Below, piece by piece: positions 15,025 to 21,989 of a stretch of DNA of 26,726 bases. Every line of letters begins with the position of its first letter. The first letter of the stretch is position 1. The stretch is from a virus, in the IMG/VR virus record IMGVR_UViG_3300021368_001214, positions 1 through 26,726 of that record; one strand, 5' to 3'. Both the position numbers and the translations under genes were made by a program. The notes beneath the pieces were generated by a model. The model ran no database searches, had not been told where the DNA came from, and saw only the letters and a list, made by a program, of their open reading frames with translations.

Positions 15025-15654
15025 CTATTTCCCATTACCTTTCCAACTGGTAAAGTAAGAGACGCAGAATCGACCATCCAAAGGATTGGTACTCAAATTC
15101 CTAACTTCACTCACTTCATGTTTGATTGGTCCTGGGAATATAACCATAGAATTATTCTTACCCTCTATACTCAAATCATAGTCAGTAAACTTAAACTCTC
15201 CGCCCTCAAACTTCTTAGGTTCTTTATACAACCAGAGGCAGTGAGTTGCCATGGTTAAATCTCTATGTGGTTTATAATAATCACCATCCTTATAATGAGA
15301 TATAAGAACACTAATTTGATTCCACTGGTGATCTTGAAAATAATAATTTTTATCTACCCAGTCAGATTTAGGATACGCCATAAGAACAGGACTGATAAAT
15401 CTATTGATTGCTGAGCAATTAGGTCTTGCCCATGCTTCCTGTAAAAACAATCCTGCATTCTTTTTGATATATTTCGGACCATCCATGGCACCACCAGTGC
15501 TTTCTGGACTCAAAAAGAAATTGTCGTAATCAGAACAATAGTATTCTAATTCCTTCCAAATAATTTCTAACTGATCATCAGAAAATACGTTTTCAATTAT
15601 CAAAAAGGGAAAGGGTTCGTTATAACTGTACCCTCTAAGATCGGGATTTATCAT
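15025..15654 (-). CDS. 2OG-Fe(II) oxygenase, prolyl-4-hydroxylase-like, 209 aa
   Basis: The catalytic core sits at residues 110-200. The HxD motif is H130-R-D132 (YYKPHRDLT), a FEGGEF loop (149-154) typical of P4H-type enzymes follows, the distal metal ligand is H179 (IFPGPIKHEV) and the probable 2-oxoglutarate-binding Arg is R195 (LDGRFCVSYF). This family hydroxylates proteins or small molecules using Fe(II), O2 and 2OG; the substrate here is unknown. It is the last gene of the second accessory operon, overlapping the 54-aa gene upstream by 20 bp. Its stop abuts the exact late promoter for the next gene. Confidence 0.85.
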   Translation of the reverse strand: MINPDLRGYSYNEPFPFLIIENVFSDDQLEIIWKELEYYCSDYDNFFLSPESTGGAMDGPKYIKKNAGLFLQEAWARPNCSAINRFISPVLMAYPKSDWVDKNYYFQDHQWNQISVLISHYKDGDYYKPHRDLTMATHCLWLYKEPKKFEGGEFKFTDYDLSIEGKNNSMVIFPGPIKHEVSEVRNLSTNPLDGRFCVSYFTSWKGNGK

Positions 15655-15799
15655 CGCTCAATGGATAAAGTTCATTATATCGGAGGAATCTTCGTTTATT
15701 TGGTATAACATCTAATGACATACATGCATCATTATAAGATTCCCATTCCCCCTGTAGTTCAGGAGGAATTACATACTCTTCGTTACTTTCCAACGCCAT
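15635..15799 (-). CDS. Hypothetical protein, 54 aa
   Basis: Unrecognised. Begins MALESNEEYVIPPELQGEW and has a mixed charged C-terminal half (NKRRFLRYNELYPLSDDK). It starts inside the end of the preceding 54-aa gene (17-bp overlap) and ends inside the start of the oxygenase gene (20-bp overlap). Such stacking supports expression as part of a coupled operon. No motif or membrane segment was seen. Confidence 0.55.
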   Translation of the reverse strand: MALESNEEYVIPPELQGEWESYNDACMSLDVIPNKRRFLRYNELYPLSDDKSRS

Positions 15800-15947
15800 A
15801 ATCAGGTGCTTTCAGTTCTAGTTTACGAATATCAGCATGAAGACGCTCTGTTGCATTTCGATGTAACTTTGCAATCGCTGCTTTTGCCTCAGGGGTTTCA
15901 TCCCACTCCCAAGTATCACTGCCAATGGTCATAGTTTTTTTAGTCAT
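15783..15947 (-). CDS. Hypothetical protein, 54 aa
   Basis: Unrecognised. Begins MTKKTMTIGSDTWEWDETPE and continues as a helix rich in Ala, Lys, Arg and Leu (about residues 20-46), ending APDYGVGK. A strong GGAGG lies 6 nt before the ATG, the best ribosome-binding site among these small genes. The start shares ATGA with the upstream stop. Probably a small helical accessory protein. Confidence 0.65.
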   Translation of the reverse strand: MTKKTMTIGSDTWEWDETPEAKAAIAKLHRNATERLHADIRKLELKAPDYGVGK

Positions 15948-16174
15948 AGTTTTCCTCCAACGATTGCATTCCCAACAACACGGGAATATTGTTCTAGTGT
16001 GCCCTCTTGCTCACACTTTAGATGCCATCTAGACATGTCAGTGACAACTTTTTCGGTGAGACCGAAAAGGAAGTCCTTCCATTCACCATCAACTTGACGC
16101 ATACTTTTCCACATAAATCGTGTTTCGACAACGTAGAAAGCATCATCAATTAGTTTGGCATTTTCAGGCACCAT
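15944..16174 (-). CDS. Hypothetical protein, 76 aa
   Basis: I start it at the ATG at 16174 (MVPENAKLIDDAFYV), because the 23 extra codons upstream lie inside the previous gene and are low-complexity Gln/Thr. The core alternates hydrophobic residues with W/F (FYVVETRFMWKSMRQ) and has one Cys. No motif was recognised. It overlaps its neighbours by 11 bp and 4 bp. It is probably a small globular protein of unknown role. Confidence 0.6.
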   Translation of the reverse strand: MVPENAKLIDDAFYVVETRFMWKSMRQVDGEWKDFLFGLTEKVVTDMSRWHLKCEQEGTLEQYSRVVGNAIVGGKL

Positions 16175-16808
16175 CTTCGGTTTTGTATTGCCACTCGTCT
16201 GTGTGTCCAACTGTCCACCACTTTGGTTCTGTTTCAACGGCATAGTTTTGTGTGCAAACTTTGAAATCGGGTTGTTTAAGTGTTCCTGGGATCAGAGAGT
16301 TATCTCGCCATACTACTCGATTGTTTGGTTGGGCAGCGAACTGTCCATTATCGAGGGCGATAACGTTGAATGATTTATGTTCGGGATCCAACTCAGAAAA
16401 ATTAGTGTCAATAATAGACTGATCTGGATGAGCAGAGTCGATTGTAAATTCATATTCCCCCGCGTGCATTTTTTTATCCTTACCAAAGAACTCGCAACGA
16501 CCCAGGAGAGGTTTTCTCATCACCGTGATATTATAATCGAAAGAGTCCCAAAGTTCAAGTACATCCAATGGCAATTGATCTTCAGGATCAAAATCTGGTT
16601 TCCATACAAATGCACTCAATGGTAATTTATCATAGAGAGCACCATATTCAGTGAGAAGTGTCTCAAAATATAATGCCTTTGTCTGAACACTCTTTACGGA
16701 GATCCAGATGCCAGGTGTTAACTCACCGTGCCCTTTTGTGTGATCATAGAGATACTCTTTTTTCACCCATACTGGATTGGGTGGTAGTGGATGTACTAAA
16801 AATGCCAT
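16164..16808 (-). CDS. Conserved-looking hypothetical protein, 214 aa
   Basis: Unrecognised. Begins MAFLVHPLPPNPVWVKKEYL, which looks like a defined N-terminus. It has many Trp, Phe and Tyr and acidic turns, suggesting a soluble beta/alpha protein (for example FEFTIDS-like segments around residue 118 and WWTVGHTDEWQY at the end). No catalytic motif is evident. It is coupled to the 117-aa gene upstream by TAATG and to the next gene by an 11-bp overlap. Co-occurrence with oxygenases in one operon may hint at shared function, but that is only context. Confidence 0.65.
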   Translation of the reverse strand: MAFLVHPLPPNPVWVKKEYLYDHTKGHGELTPGIWISVKSVQTKALYFETLLTEYGALYDKLPLSAFVWKPDFDPEDQLPLDVLELWDSFDYNITVMRKPLLGRCEFFGKDKKMHAGEYEFTIDSAHPDQSIIDTNFSELDPEHKSFNVIALDNGQFAAQPNNRVVWRDNSLIPGTLKQPDFKVCTQNYAVETEPKWWTVGHTDEWQYKTEDGA

Positions 16809-17161
16809 TATCTATTAGAGGAAAACAAAACTTGTTCAACATGTCCCTCAACAAATGTCACCATTGCACTTGGAGTTGGTGCATAATGCACAGTCCAATG
16901 TGCAGGATATAGTTCCAATTGTTTTGTTAAGAGATATGGAGTAACTTTACCATGATTTATATTCTTTACAACCTTGAAATTTCCCTGATCATCAAAATCA
17001 TAAGTTCCTGAATGATCTATGGTCCATAGATTACCTCTAGGATCGATCCAATTATATGACATGAATCCCTCAAGATCTTTTGTTCTCAATTCACGATTCC
17101 AGAATCCTGGTCCAAGATCAAAAGTTGAAAAGATTGTGTCGTATATACCCATATTTTCCAT
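16808..17161 (-). CDS. Small 'MGxYDT' family-like hypothetical protein, 117 aa
   Basis: Begins MENMGIYDTIFSTFDLG. From residue 4 it resembles small phage proteins that start MGMFD and contain an F/L-x-TKDL segment followed by a beta hairpin (here LRTKDLEGFMSYNWIDPRGNLW, positions 25-46). Their function is unknown to me. The ATG at 17152 (MGIYDT) is an alternative start and fits that resemblance better; both have GGAA-type Shine-Dalgarno stretches. A weak TTAAATA (17175-17181) overlaps the upstream gene's stop and might act as a late motif. Confidence 0.6.
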   Translation of the reverse strand: MENMGIYDTIFSTFDLGPGFWNRELRTKDLEGFMSYNWIDPRGNLWTIDHSGTYDFDDQGNFKVVKNINHGKVTPYLLTKQLELYPAHWTVHYAPTPSAMVTFVEGHVEQVLFSSNR

Positions 17162-17173
17162 AATAGTTCCATA

Positions 17174-17755
17174 CTATTTAAACGTTGGACCCATCATCCA
17201 AGCAACTAAAGATATACGTCTGCCCCTAGTTACTGGAAGAACTCTATGTGGAATCCATGCAGGAAAGACAATACAACCACCCTTAGCAGGTTTTATACGT
17301 TGATTGAAGTTAGGACCATAATTAATTTCAAACTCACCACCATCATATTCATCTGGATCACTCAGTAAAAAAGAACAAGAAAGTTTTCTTTCTAAGTTTG
17401 GTAAGTTTGATGTTCCCTTTATCATACTAGCATCATCATTGTCACAATGCCAATCGTAGAAATCATTTGTCTCACCATAGTAAATGGTGGATTGAATCTT
17501 GGATTGAAAATACTCAAGATCATATCCAAAATAAGTTTTATTGGCAGATACCATCATATTGTGTATGATACCAGGAATCCATTCGTCCCAAGGTATCCAT
17601 GCCACACTAGTAGATCTGACTTTCAAATCTTCTACATCGTTGGCAATTTGAGCGGTTTTATAATGCAGAGACTCAACATAAGTTACCATATTGTTCAATA
17701 GAACATCTGGCATATTACTAGGAATCTGATATAGAATTTTGGTTGTAAAAGACAC
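17174..17755 (-). CDS. 2OG-Fe(II) oxygenase, PKHD/P4H-type, about 193 aa
   Basis: Numbering from a GTG start at 17755, the core has H103-C-D105 (DWHCDND), the EYDGGEFEI loop (136-144), H170 (FPAWIPHRVLPVT) and R180 (RGRRISLV), all at the spacing of PKHD-type prolyl/peptidyl hydroxylases (PiuC/YbiX-like). The frame is open further upstream but only through tRNA-Asn. The GTG uses the tRNA discriminator base as its G. An ATG at 17713 is a possible shorter start, but the upstream residues (KILYQIPSNMPD) look native. Substrate unknown. It is transcribed in the tRNA-containing accessory operon. Confidence 0.85.
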   Translation of the reverse strand: MSFTTKILYQIPSNMPDVLLNNMVTYVESLHYKTAQIANDVEDLKVRSTSVAWIPWDEWIPGIIHNMMVSANKTYFGYDLEYFQSKIQSTIYYGETNDFYDWHCDNDDASMIKGTSNLPNLERKLSCSFLLSDPDEYDGGEFEINYGPNFNQRIKPAKGGCIVFPAWIPHRVLPVTRGRRISLVAWMMGPTFK

Positions 17756-17826
17756 TCCCCTTCCTGGGATCGAACCAGGGACCAATTGATTAACAGTCAA
17801 TCGCTCTACCGCTGAGCTAAAGAGGA
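17755..17826 (-). tRNA. tRNA-Asn (GTT)
   Basis: A full cloverleaf of 72 nt on the minus strand: acceptor TCCTCTT with AAGGGGA, D arm GCTC...GAGC, anticodon loop CTGTTAA with anticodon GTT, 5-nt variable loop, T arm CCTGG-TTCGATC-CCAGG, discriminator G. No encoded CCA. The acceptor end runs into the oxygenase gene's start. Confidence 0.95.
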
Positions 17827-17873
17827 TTGAGAGGGGGCGCTGTTTCTAAATACAGATCTTTTGTACTCCCCCA

Positions 17874-17946
17874 TGGAGAATAGCGGACTCGAACCGCTGA
17901 CATCCTGCTTGCAAAGCAGGCGCTCTACCAACTGAGCTAATTCCCC
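17874..17946 (-). tRNA. tRNA-Ala (TGC)
   Basis: A 73-nt cloverleaf: acceptor GGGGAAT with ATTCTCC, anticodon stem CCTGC/GCAGG, loop TTTGCAA with anticodon TGC, T arm AGCGG-TTCGAGT-CCGCT, discriminator A. No encoded CCA. It lies 47 bp before tRNA-Asn in transcription order and 3 bp after tRNA-Thr. Confidence 0.95.
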
Positions 17947-17949
17947 GAG

Positions 17950-18023
17950 AGCCACACATCGGACTTGAACCGATGACCTACGGTTTACAAAACCGTTGCT
18001 CTATCCATCTGAGCTAGAGTGGC
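17950..18023 (-). tRNA. tRNA-Thr (TGT)
   Basis: A 74-nt cloverleaf: acceptor GCCACTC with GTGTGGC (one T-T mismatch), anticodon stem ACGGT/ACCGT, loop TTTGTAA with anticodon TGT, T arm ATCGG-TTCAAGT-CCGAT, discriminator T. Its first 23 nt are also the 3' end of the upstream 54-aa gene. Confidence 0.93.
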
Positions 18024-18165
18024 GTTTTAGTTGGAAATACAGTTTATAGTACCTATCACACATTTCTCTGAGAACATCTCTGTCTTCATCAAAACCAAGT
18101 TTTTTAGTGTGTTGATAAGAACCTTCTAACTCTGATATGAGTAGAAGTATTTCCACGGGTTTCAT
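18001..18165 (-). CDS. Hypothetical protein, 54 aa, ending inside tRNA-Thr
   Basis: Begins MKPVEILLLISELEGSYQ and is helical and charged, with no motif recognised. The start shares ATGA with the stop of the oxygenase gene upstream. The last codons (HSSSDG) and the TAG stop are read from tRNA-Thr, and the stop falls in its D loop. No stop occurs earlier in the frame, so if expressed the protein must end inside the tRNA. Regular codons and coupling favour a real gene. Confidence 0.6.
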   Translation of the reverse strand: MKPVEILLLISELEGSYQHTKKLGFDEDRDVLREMCDRYYKLYFQLKRHSSSDG

Positions 18166-18722
18166 TCTGCTACCGAAATATTAAAGTTACAGGCAAAAGT
18201 TTTTCTTACCGTGTCACTTTTATGCTGAGTTACTTGATGTAACGTTGAACCTGGGAAGAAAATAATATCACCAGGTTCATATTTAAGACCCCATATGTTA
18301 TGGTATTCGACTAGTTGTTTAATGTCGGGTGATAGAGTTGCATTATATCTATCAAAAAAAGTAAAGTCTGAAAACCCTTCACCACTGTTTGCAAAAAACA
18401 CACATGCTAGATCTTGTCGATCGTGATCATGTACTTCTTGATATGCCCCTCGTTTGTAGTAATTAATCCATGGATCAAACATCCAGAATTGAAATTTTTT
18501 GCCGAGTTGTTTTCCTAGGAGATGCATACTAGGTGTAACGAGTGGCACCCAATCTTGCCATTTTAGAGGGATGCGATCAATGACACATTCTTTTCCCCAA
18601 TTGAACGGAGAGTTGTCAATGTTTTCTTCTTTGGCAACAGCATCAATTTTGTCAATAAATTCTTGTGCGTTTGGTGCTTTGAATTGCCAGTAGAAAGTAG
18701 TAGGGAAAATGTATGATGTCAT
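18162..18722 (-). CDS. 2OG-Fe(II) oxygenase (2OG-FeII_Oxy_5-like), 186 aa
   Basis: A double-stranded beta-helix core with candidate metal ligands H98/H100 (QEVHDHDRQD), H162 (FFPGSTLHQVTQ) and a 2OG-binding Arg at R173 (DTVRKTFACNF). The FDPWINYYKRGAYQEVHDH strand and the EPGDIIFFPGSTLH strand match the small phage/marine 2OG oxygenase type found elsewhere in this window (21990-23148). It lies between tRNA-Leu and tRNA-Thr in the accessory operon, with the start 2 bp from tRNA-Leu's 3' end. Substrate unknown; sequence identity to the paralogs looks low outside the core. Confidence 0.85.
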   Translation of the reverse strand: MTSYIFPTTFYWQFKAPNAQEFIDKIDAVAKEENIDNSPFNWGKECVIDRIPLKWQDWVPLVTPSMHLLGKQLGKKFQFWMFDPWINYYKRGAYQEVHDHDRQDLACVFFANSGEGFSDFTFFDRYNATLSPDIKQLVEYHNIWGLKYEPGDIIFFPGSTLHQVTQHKSDTVRKTFACNFNISVAE

Positions 18723-18724
18723 AG

Positions 18725-18809
18725 TAGGAGAGGAGGGACTTGAACCCTCACGAGGTTAATCCTCAACAGATTTTAAGTCTGGTGCGTCTACCGATTCCGC
18801 CACACTCCC
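18725..18809 (-). tRNA. tRNA-Leu (TAA)
   Basis: An 85-nt class II tRNA with acceptor GGGAGTG paired to CTCTCCT (one G-T and one T-T), D arm GCGG..., anticodon loop CTTAAAA with anticodon TAA, a long variable arm (GAGG/CCTC stem), T arm GAGGG-TTCAAGT-CCCTC and discriminator A. No encoded CCA. Its first 54 nt overlap the 3' end of the 68-aa gene. Confidence 0.93.
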
Positions 18810-18962
18810 GTCAAGGTTATAGATCGGAGGATGAAAATGACAATACTCATTAAAAGTAATTTTCATTTCCTTGTTGCTAAGATTAGCATGTTTTGCTGCT
18901 TTTGGCAAGTTCCATTTGGCAGCAAACAGCATTTGCATAGACTTACGAGTTTCAGGACGCAT
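18756..18962 (-). CDS. Small HTH-like protein, 68 aa, ending inside tRNA-Leu
   Basis: I start it at the ATG at 18962 (MRPETRKSMQMLFAAKW); a GTG three codons upstream is possible. Residues about 16-40 (NLPKAAKHANLSNKEMKITF) look like a helix-turn-helix, so a small transcription-related role is possible but unproven. The frame has no stop before tRNA-Leu. The final 17 residues, starting GSVAESVDAPDL, and the stop are encoded by the tRNA from its first base to the variable arm. That part is unlikely to be conserved for protein function. It overlaps the upstream gene by 11 bp. Confidence 0.65.
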   Translation of the reverse strand: MRPETRKSMQMLFAAKWNLPKAAKHANLSNKEMKITFNEYCHFHPPIYNLDGSVAESVDAPDLKSVED

Positions 18963-19182
18963 CGGGAGCACCTACGTTTTCTAAGAATTTCCTACGAAAA
19001 TCTTCAACCTCATCTTGAATTTCTTCAGGAACAGGAGGAATTTCGTTAACAGGAACCATCAGAGCAGATTTTCCGTCAGGACGGGTAATTTTCCAACAGA
19101 CATGAGATCTGTCAGTAAGATCAAGAATAAAGTCAAAGTGATCCTCTGCTTCACGCAGAGTAATTCCAATAGGTCCAATCAT
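18952..19182 (-). CDS. Hypothetical protein, 76 aa
   Basis: Begins MIGPIGITLREAEDHFDFIL. A beta/alpha pattern is followed by an acidic, Pro-containing C-terminal half (NEIPPVPEEIQDEVEDFRRKFLE) likely to be helical. No motif was recognised. It shares ATGA with the 65-aa gene upstream and overlaps the HTH-like gene downstream, so it is the second gene of the operon driven by the promoter at 19401. Probably soluble and expressed early. Confidence 0.65.
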   Translation of the reverse strand: MIGPIGITLREAEDHFDFILDLTDRSHVCWKITRPDGKSALMVPVNEIPPVPEEIQDEVEDFRRKFLENVGAPDAS

Positions 19183-19376
19183 GCTTGTGCAAAACAGTAA
19201 GTTACAATTTCAGGATCAACAATATCTTGAATCATAGAGACGGTTTCAGAAAAACCTTCAGATCCTTCTTCATCCCATTTCCAAGTCACAACTTTGTCGT
19301 TGCCTTCATTATCTAGGATTTTTACAGAACGCTGGGAAAAATTGATCCAGACCTGTTCTAGAACTTTGTCCGTCAT
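19179..19376 (-). CDS. Hypothetical protein, 65 aa, first gene of second accessory operon
   Basis: Begins MTDKVLEQVWINFSQRSVKI. It is a small acidic alpha/beta-looking protein with Trp residues (VVTWKWDEEG) and one Cys near the end. No family was recognised. The start is 10 nt after the shared TGGGTAATCAA leader motif of the sigma70-type promoter. The leader lacks a good Shine-Dalgarno, like that of the gene at 1192-1410. Confidence 0.65.
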   Translation of the reverse strand: MTDKVLEQVWINFSQRSVKILDNEGNDKVVTWKWDEEGSEGFSETVSMIQDIVDPEIVTYCFAQA

Positions 19377-19386
19377 GGGTCGTCTC

Positions 19387-19429
19387 TTGATTACCCATAT
19401 AGTATAACAGGATGCTAGATGCCTGTCAA
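19387..19429 (-). promoter_or_regulatory. Strong sigma70-type (early) promoter with shared leader
   Basis: The minus strand reads TTGACA (19424-19429), a 17-bp spacer and TATACT (19401-19406). The -35 is perfect and the -10 has one mismatch to TATAAT. TGGGTAATCAA (19387-19397) follows 3 bp after the -10, as at 1422-1432. The -35 lies 1 bp after the gp5-like stop, so late read-through from gp5 is also possible. Confidence 0.85.
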
Positions 19430-19430
19430 G

Positions 19431-21971
19431 TCAGTTCAGGAAGATCGATGCACCTGTAATTGCCACAGCAAGTTCAGCACTCAGAACCATTCCCAGTCCT
19501 GCTTTGATACTACATGCAAGACCAGCGTTCATCGCAATCAATCCAGCACCAACATTAACATTAAATGCGCCCGTAGTAACGTTACAGTTATATCCTGTTG
19601 CACCACATGTCAGAGAATAAGGTCCAACTGGATTAACAATGGTGTATCTAGGAATAGCATCAGCACCAGACACAGAGGGTGTCATAACTGTTTCAACAGA
19701 TCCACCAACAAATCTACGAATACCTGTCATTGCCTTAGGAAGAGGTGACGGTGGGCTATTAATCATCTCAACTAAGTGTGGTGTAACAATCTCAATGGAG
19801 TTGTCACCACTAAAGATCTGTTCAGCAGCACTTCTACTTTGTTGCGATGCAGAGTTTTCAAACATACTACCAGTGACTTTAGTAGATGTAGATGCAATAT
19901 TTGCTTCAGCACCCTGCAATTCAAACTTAGCACCAACCGTGTTAACATCAACGTCGGAACCAAATCTAATGGTGTGCTTCTGTACCTTATCGTTTTTCTT
20001 TTCACCGTTACCATCAACAACTTTAGGAGCACCTTCAGCACCTAAGAAGAAACCACCACCAACTTCAATGTGACAATCACCAGTAATCTTCAGGAAGTAA
20101 TCTCCATCAACATTAACTACTTTATCGTTATCAACATTCTCACAATCATCACCATGGATTTCTCGCGTGTAGTTACCAGCATAAGAAGTATGATCAGCGA
20201 TCAAAGATCCATTGTCACCCTTATTGTTATTTTGAGATTTGGTATATGACTCTACCTTCTTTTCAATCTCTTCTGGTTCTGCATCAGGATAATCTTCAGC
20301 AATTTTCTTTCTAGCAACATATTCAGCATACAAAGACTGATTGATGTTGATAGATGTATGGGTAGTACCACTAGCAGTTTTCTTGATACTGGCAGAACGT
20401 CCAGGTGTGCCAACAAACATGTCGTAAGCACCATCTAAGTAAGTTGTAGCAGCAGTCAAATAAGGATCCGCTTCCTTGAAAATACTATCAAGCAGACCAC
20501 CTGCTCGTGCATCACCACCACATTCACCTCTCGATTCACCCCTAATTTTATTAATTGATTCTAATTCTGCTTCTGTACAATGAGTTACACCGAAGAGAGG
20601 ATACCAACCAACTGTATCCTTACCGCCATCAGCAGAACGACCACAACCACTGCCGATAAACTTAATAAACAATGCAATCAGACCAGTGATTGAAGAGATA
20701 CCTTTTGTGAATAGATCAGTACCTGCTTCAAAGATCTCACTACCTGCTTTCCATGCTTCAATAATTTCTGTTGCTTTACCAACGCCATCAACGATAGTCT
20801 TAACAGTATCAACTACACCGAGAACTGTATCAAGAAGACCCTGAACTTGACAGATAACTCTATCAATAGTTTGTTGAACACCTTGCATCACAAAAGTTGC
20901 TTTGTCAATCAAACCTTCCAACACACCTTCGAGCAAACCCAAGATACTTCCAATAGGATCTTGAATGAAACCCAACAGTTGATTATCAATCATACAGAGA
21001 GCCTTAAGGATCGTAGTCACTGCCTGTTGAATAACAGTAAAGACCACAAAAGGAGCACCAGTAGCACCACCAAGAATGTTAACCAGTTCTAACTCTTCTG
21101 CAAGGTTTGCCAAAGATTGTCGCATCGCAGATACAACCTGAGTAAATACCGCACTCAAGAAGTTCTGAATCTTTGCAGTCAATGCCTTTGCACTAACAAG
21201 TTTGCCTGTAACAATATCAATGAAGTCACCATCTTCTGCCTTCATCAGTGTTCCAGCATGGTCAGCAAGATCTTCCAAGAGATAAGATAACTTATACTCT
21301 AGTGTTTTCCATGGTCCAGCAACACCATTAGCAGCAGGAATAGGTTTCTTTGGTTGCCTAGGTTTGTTGGGATTACCTGCGCTACCATTCAATAAGTTTC
21401 CTACATTATTTGGTGTTCCATTTCCCGCAGTCTCACTCTTACCATCGTTAGGGAGAGGAACAGTATTATCATCAGAAGGTCTCTTGTAACCAGTTGCCTT
21501 AGTAGTTGCCATTGATGAATTAGGATTCATCGGGTGCATTGTTGCTTTATTAGGAGCAAGACCTGGTTCTACTGCCTGACCAGTGAAAGCAAACGTTTTA
21601 GAGTCTTTCGTAACTGATGACTTTGTAACTCTCATAACACCGATGACGATAGGCATCTGCGCCTGTTCACCATCCATGAAAAATCCCATGACGATTGCAC
21701 CTGGTTGTAATTGACCAGCACTTTCGCCTTGACCATCATTACCTGCCTGGCAAGTGTGCTGCAACACAGTTGCCCAGGGAAGATCATCTGTAGGGAGAGC
21801 AGAAGTAGTTTCACCTCTAACATTCGTGTAATAACCAAGAACACGAACCTTCACTCGACCCAACTTCATTGGATCTTTATGATCTTCTACTTCACCAACC
21901 CACCAGAAAAATCCGTCTTTACCGACGAAATTAATTGTGGGTTCATTAATAATACCGTCAATGGTGCTCAT
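19431..21971 (-). CDS. 5: Baseplate hub/spike protein gp5-like, 846 aa, no visible lysozyme domain
   Basis: Residues about 15-115 match the T4 gp5 N-terminal OB-fold: FFWWVGEVEDHKDPMKLGRVKVRV, DLPWATVL and QPGAIVMGFFMDGEQAQMPIVIGV. About 600-846 look like the gp5 triple-stranded beta-helix: VDGDYFLKITGDCHIEVGG, then a Gly/Asn/Val-rich end (NVTTGAFNVNVGAGLIAMNAG). Between them, T4 gp5's lysozyme is replaced by a long linker and a hydrophobic helical region around residues 300-430 (LLGFIQDPIGSILGLLEGVL). No E-x8-D-x5-T lysozyme triad is apparent. It is much longer than T4 gp5 (575 aa). The role is the central membrane-puncturing spike. The long helical insert is unexplained. Confidence 0.85.
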   Translation of the reverse strand: MSTIDGIINEPTINFVGKDGFFWWVGEVEDHKDPMKLGRVKVRVLGYYTNVRGETTSALPTDDLPWATVLQHTCQAGNDGQGESAGQLQPGAIVMGFFMDGEQAQMPIVIGVMRVTKSSVTKDSKTFAFTGQAVEPGLAPNKATMHPMNPNSSMATTKATGYKRPSDDNTVPLPNDGKSETAGNGTPNNVGNLLNGSAGNPNKPRQPKKPIPAANGVAGPWKTLEYKLSYLLEDLADHAGTLMKAEDGDFIDIVTGKLVSAKALTAKIQNFLSAVFTQVVSAMRQSLANLAEELELVNILGGATGAPFVVFTVIQQAVTTILKALCMIDNQLLGFIQDPIGSILGLLEGVLEGLIDKATFVMQGVQQTIDRVICQVQGLLDTVLGVVDTVKTIVDGVGKATEIIEAWKAGSEIFEAGTDLFTKGISSITGLIALFIKFIGSGCGRSADGGKDTVGWYPLFGVTHCTEAELESINKIRGESRGECGGDARAGGLLDSIFKEADPYLTAATTYLDGAYDMFVGTPGRSASIKKTASGTTHTSININQSLYAEYVARKKIAEDYPDAEPEEIEKKVESYTKSQNNNKGDNGSLIADHTSYAGNYTREIHGDDCENVDNDKVVNVDGDYFLKITGDCHIEVGGGFFLGAEGAPKVVDGNGEKKNDKVQKHTIRFGSDVDVNTVGAKFELQGAEANIASTSTKVTGSMFENSASQQSRSAAEQIFSGDNSIEIVTPHLVEMINSPPSPLPKAMTGIRRFVGGSVETVMTPSVSGADAIPRYTIVNPVGPYSLTCGATGYNCNVTTGAFNVNVGAGLIAMNAGLACSIKAGLGMVLSAELAVAITGASIFLN

Positions 21972-21989
21972 TTATCTTTGAGTTTTTCT

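Noticed and set aside
15655-15782. Gap without genes.
   Set aside because: It holds overlapping 54-aa frames with a ribosome site and coupling overlaps, so it is coding.
17827-17873. A CTAAATA motif on the plus strand between tRNA-Asn and tRNA-Ala.
   Set aside because: It points the wrong way relative to all genes, and nothing on the plus strand follows it.
19431-21971. Lysozyme domain in gp5.
   Set aside because: I looked for the Glu/Asp/Thr catalytic pattern of T4-type lysozyme in the middle region and did not see it. This is by eye only, so it is reported as absence of visible evidence.
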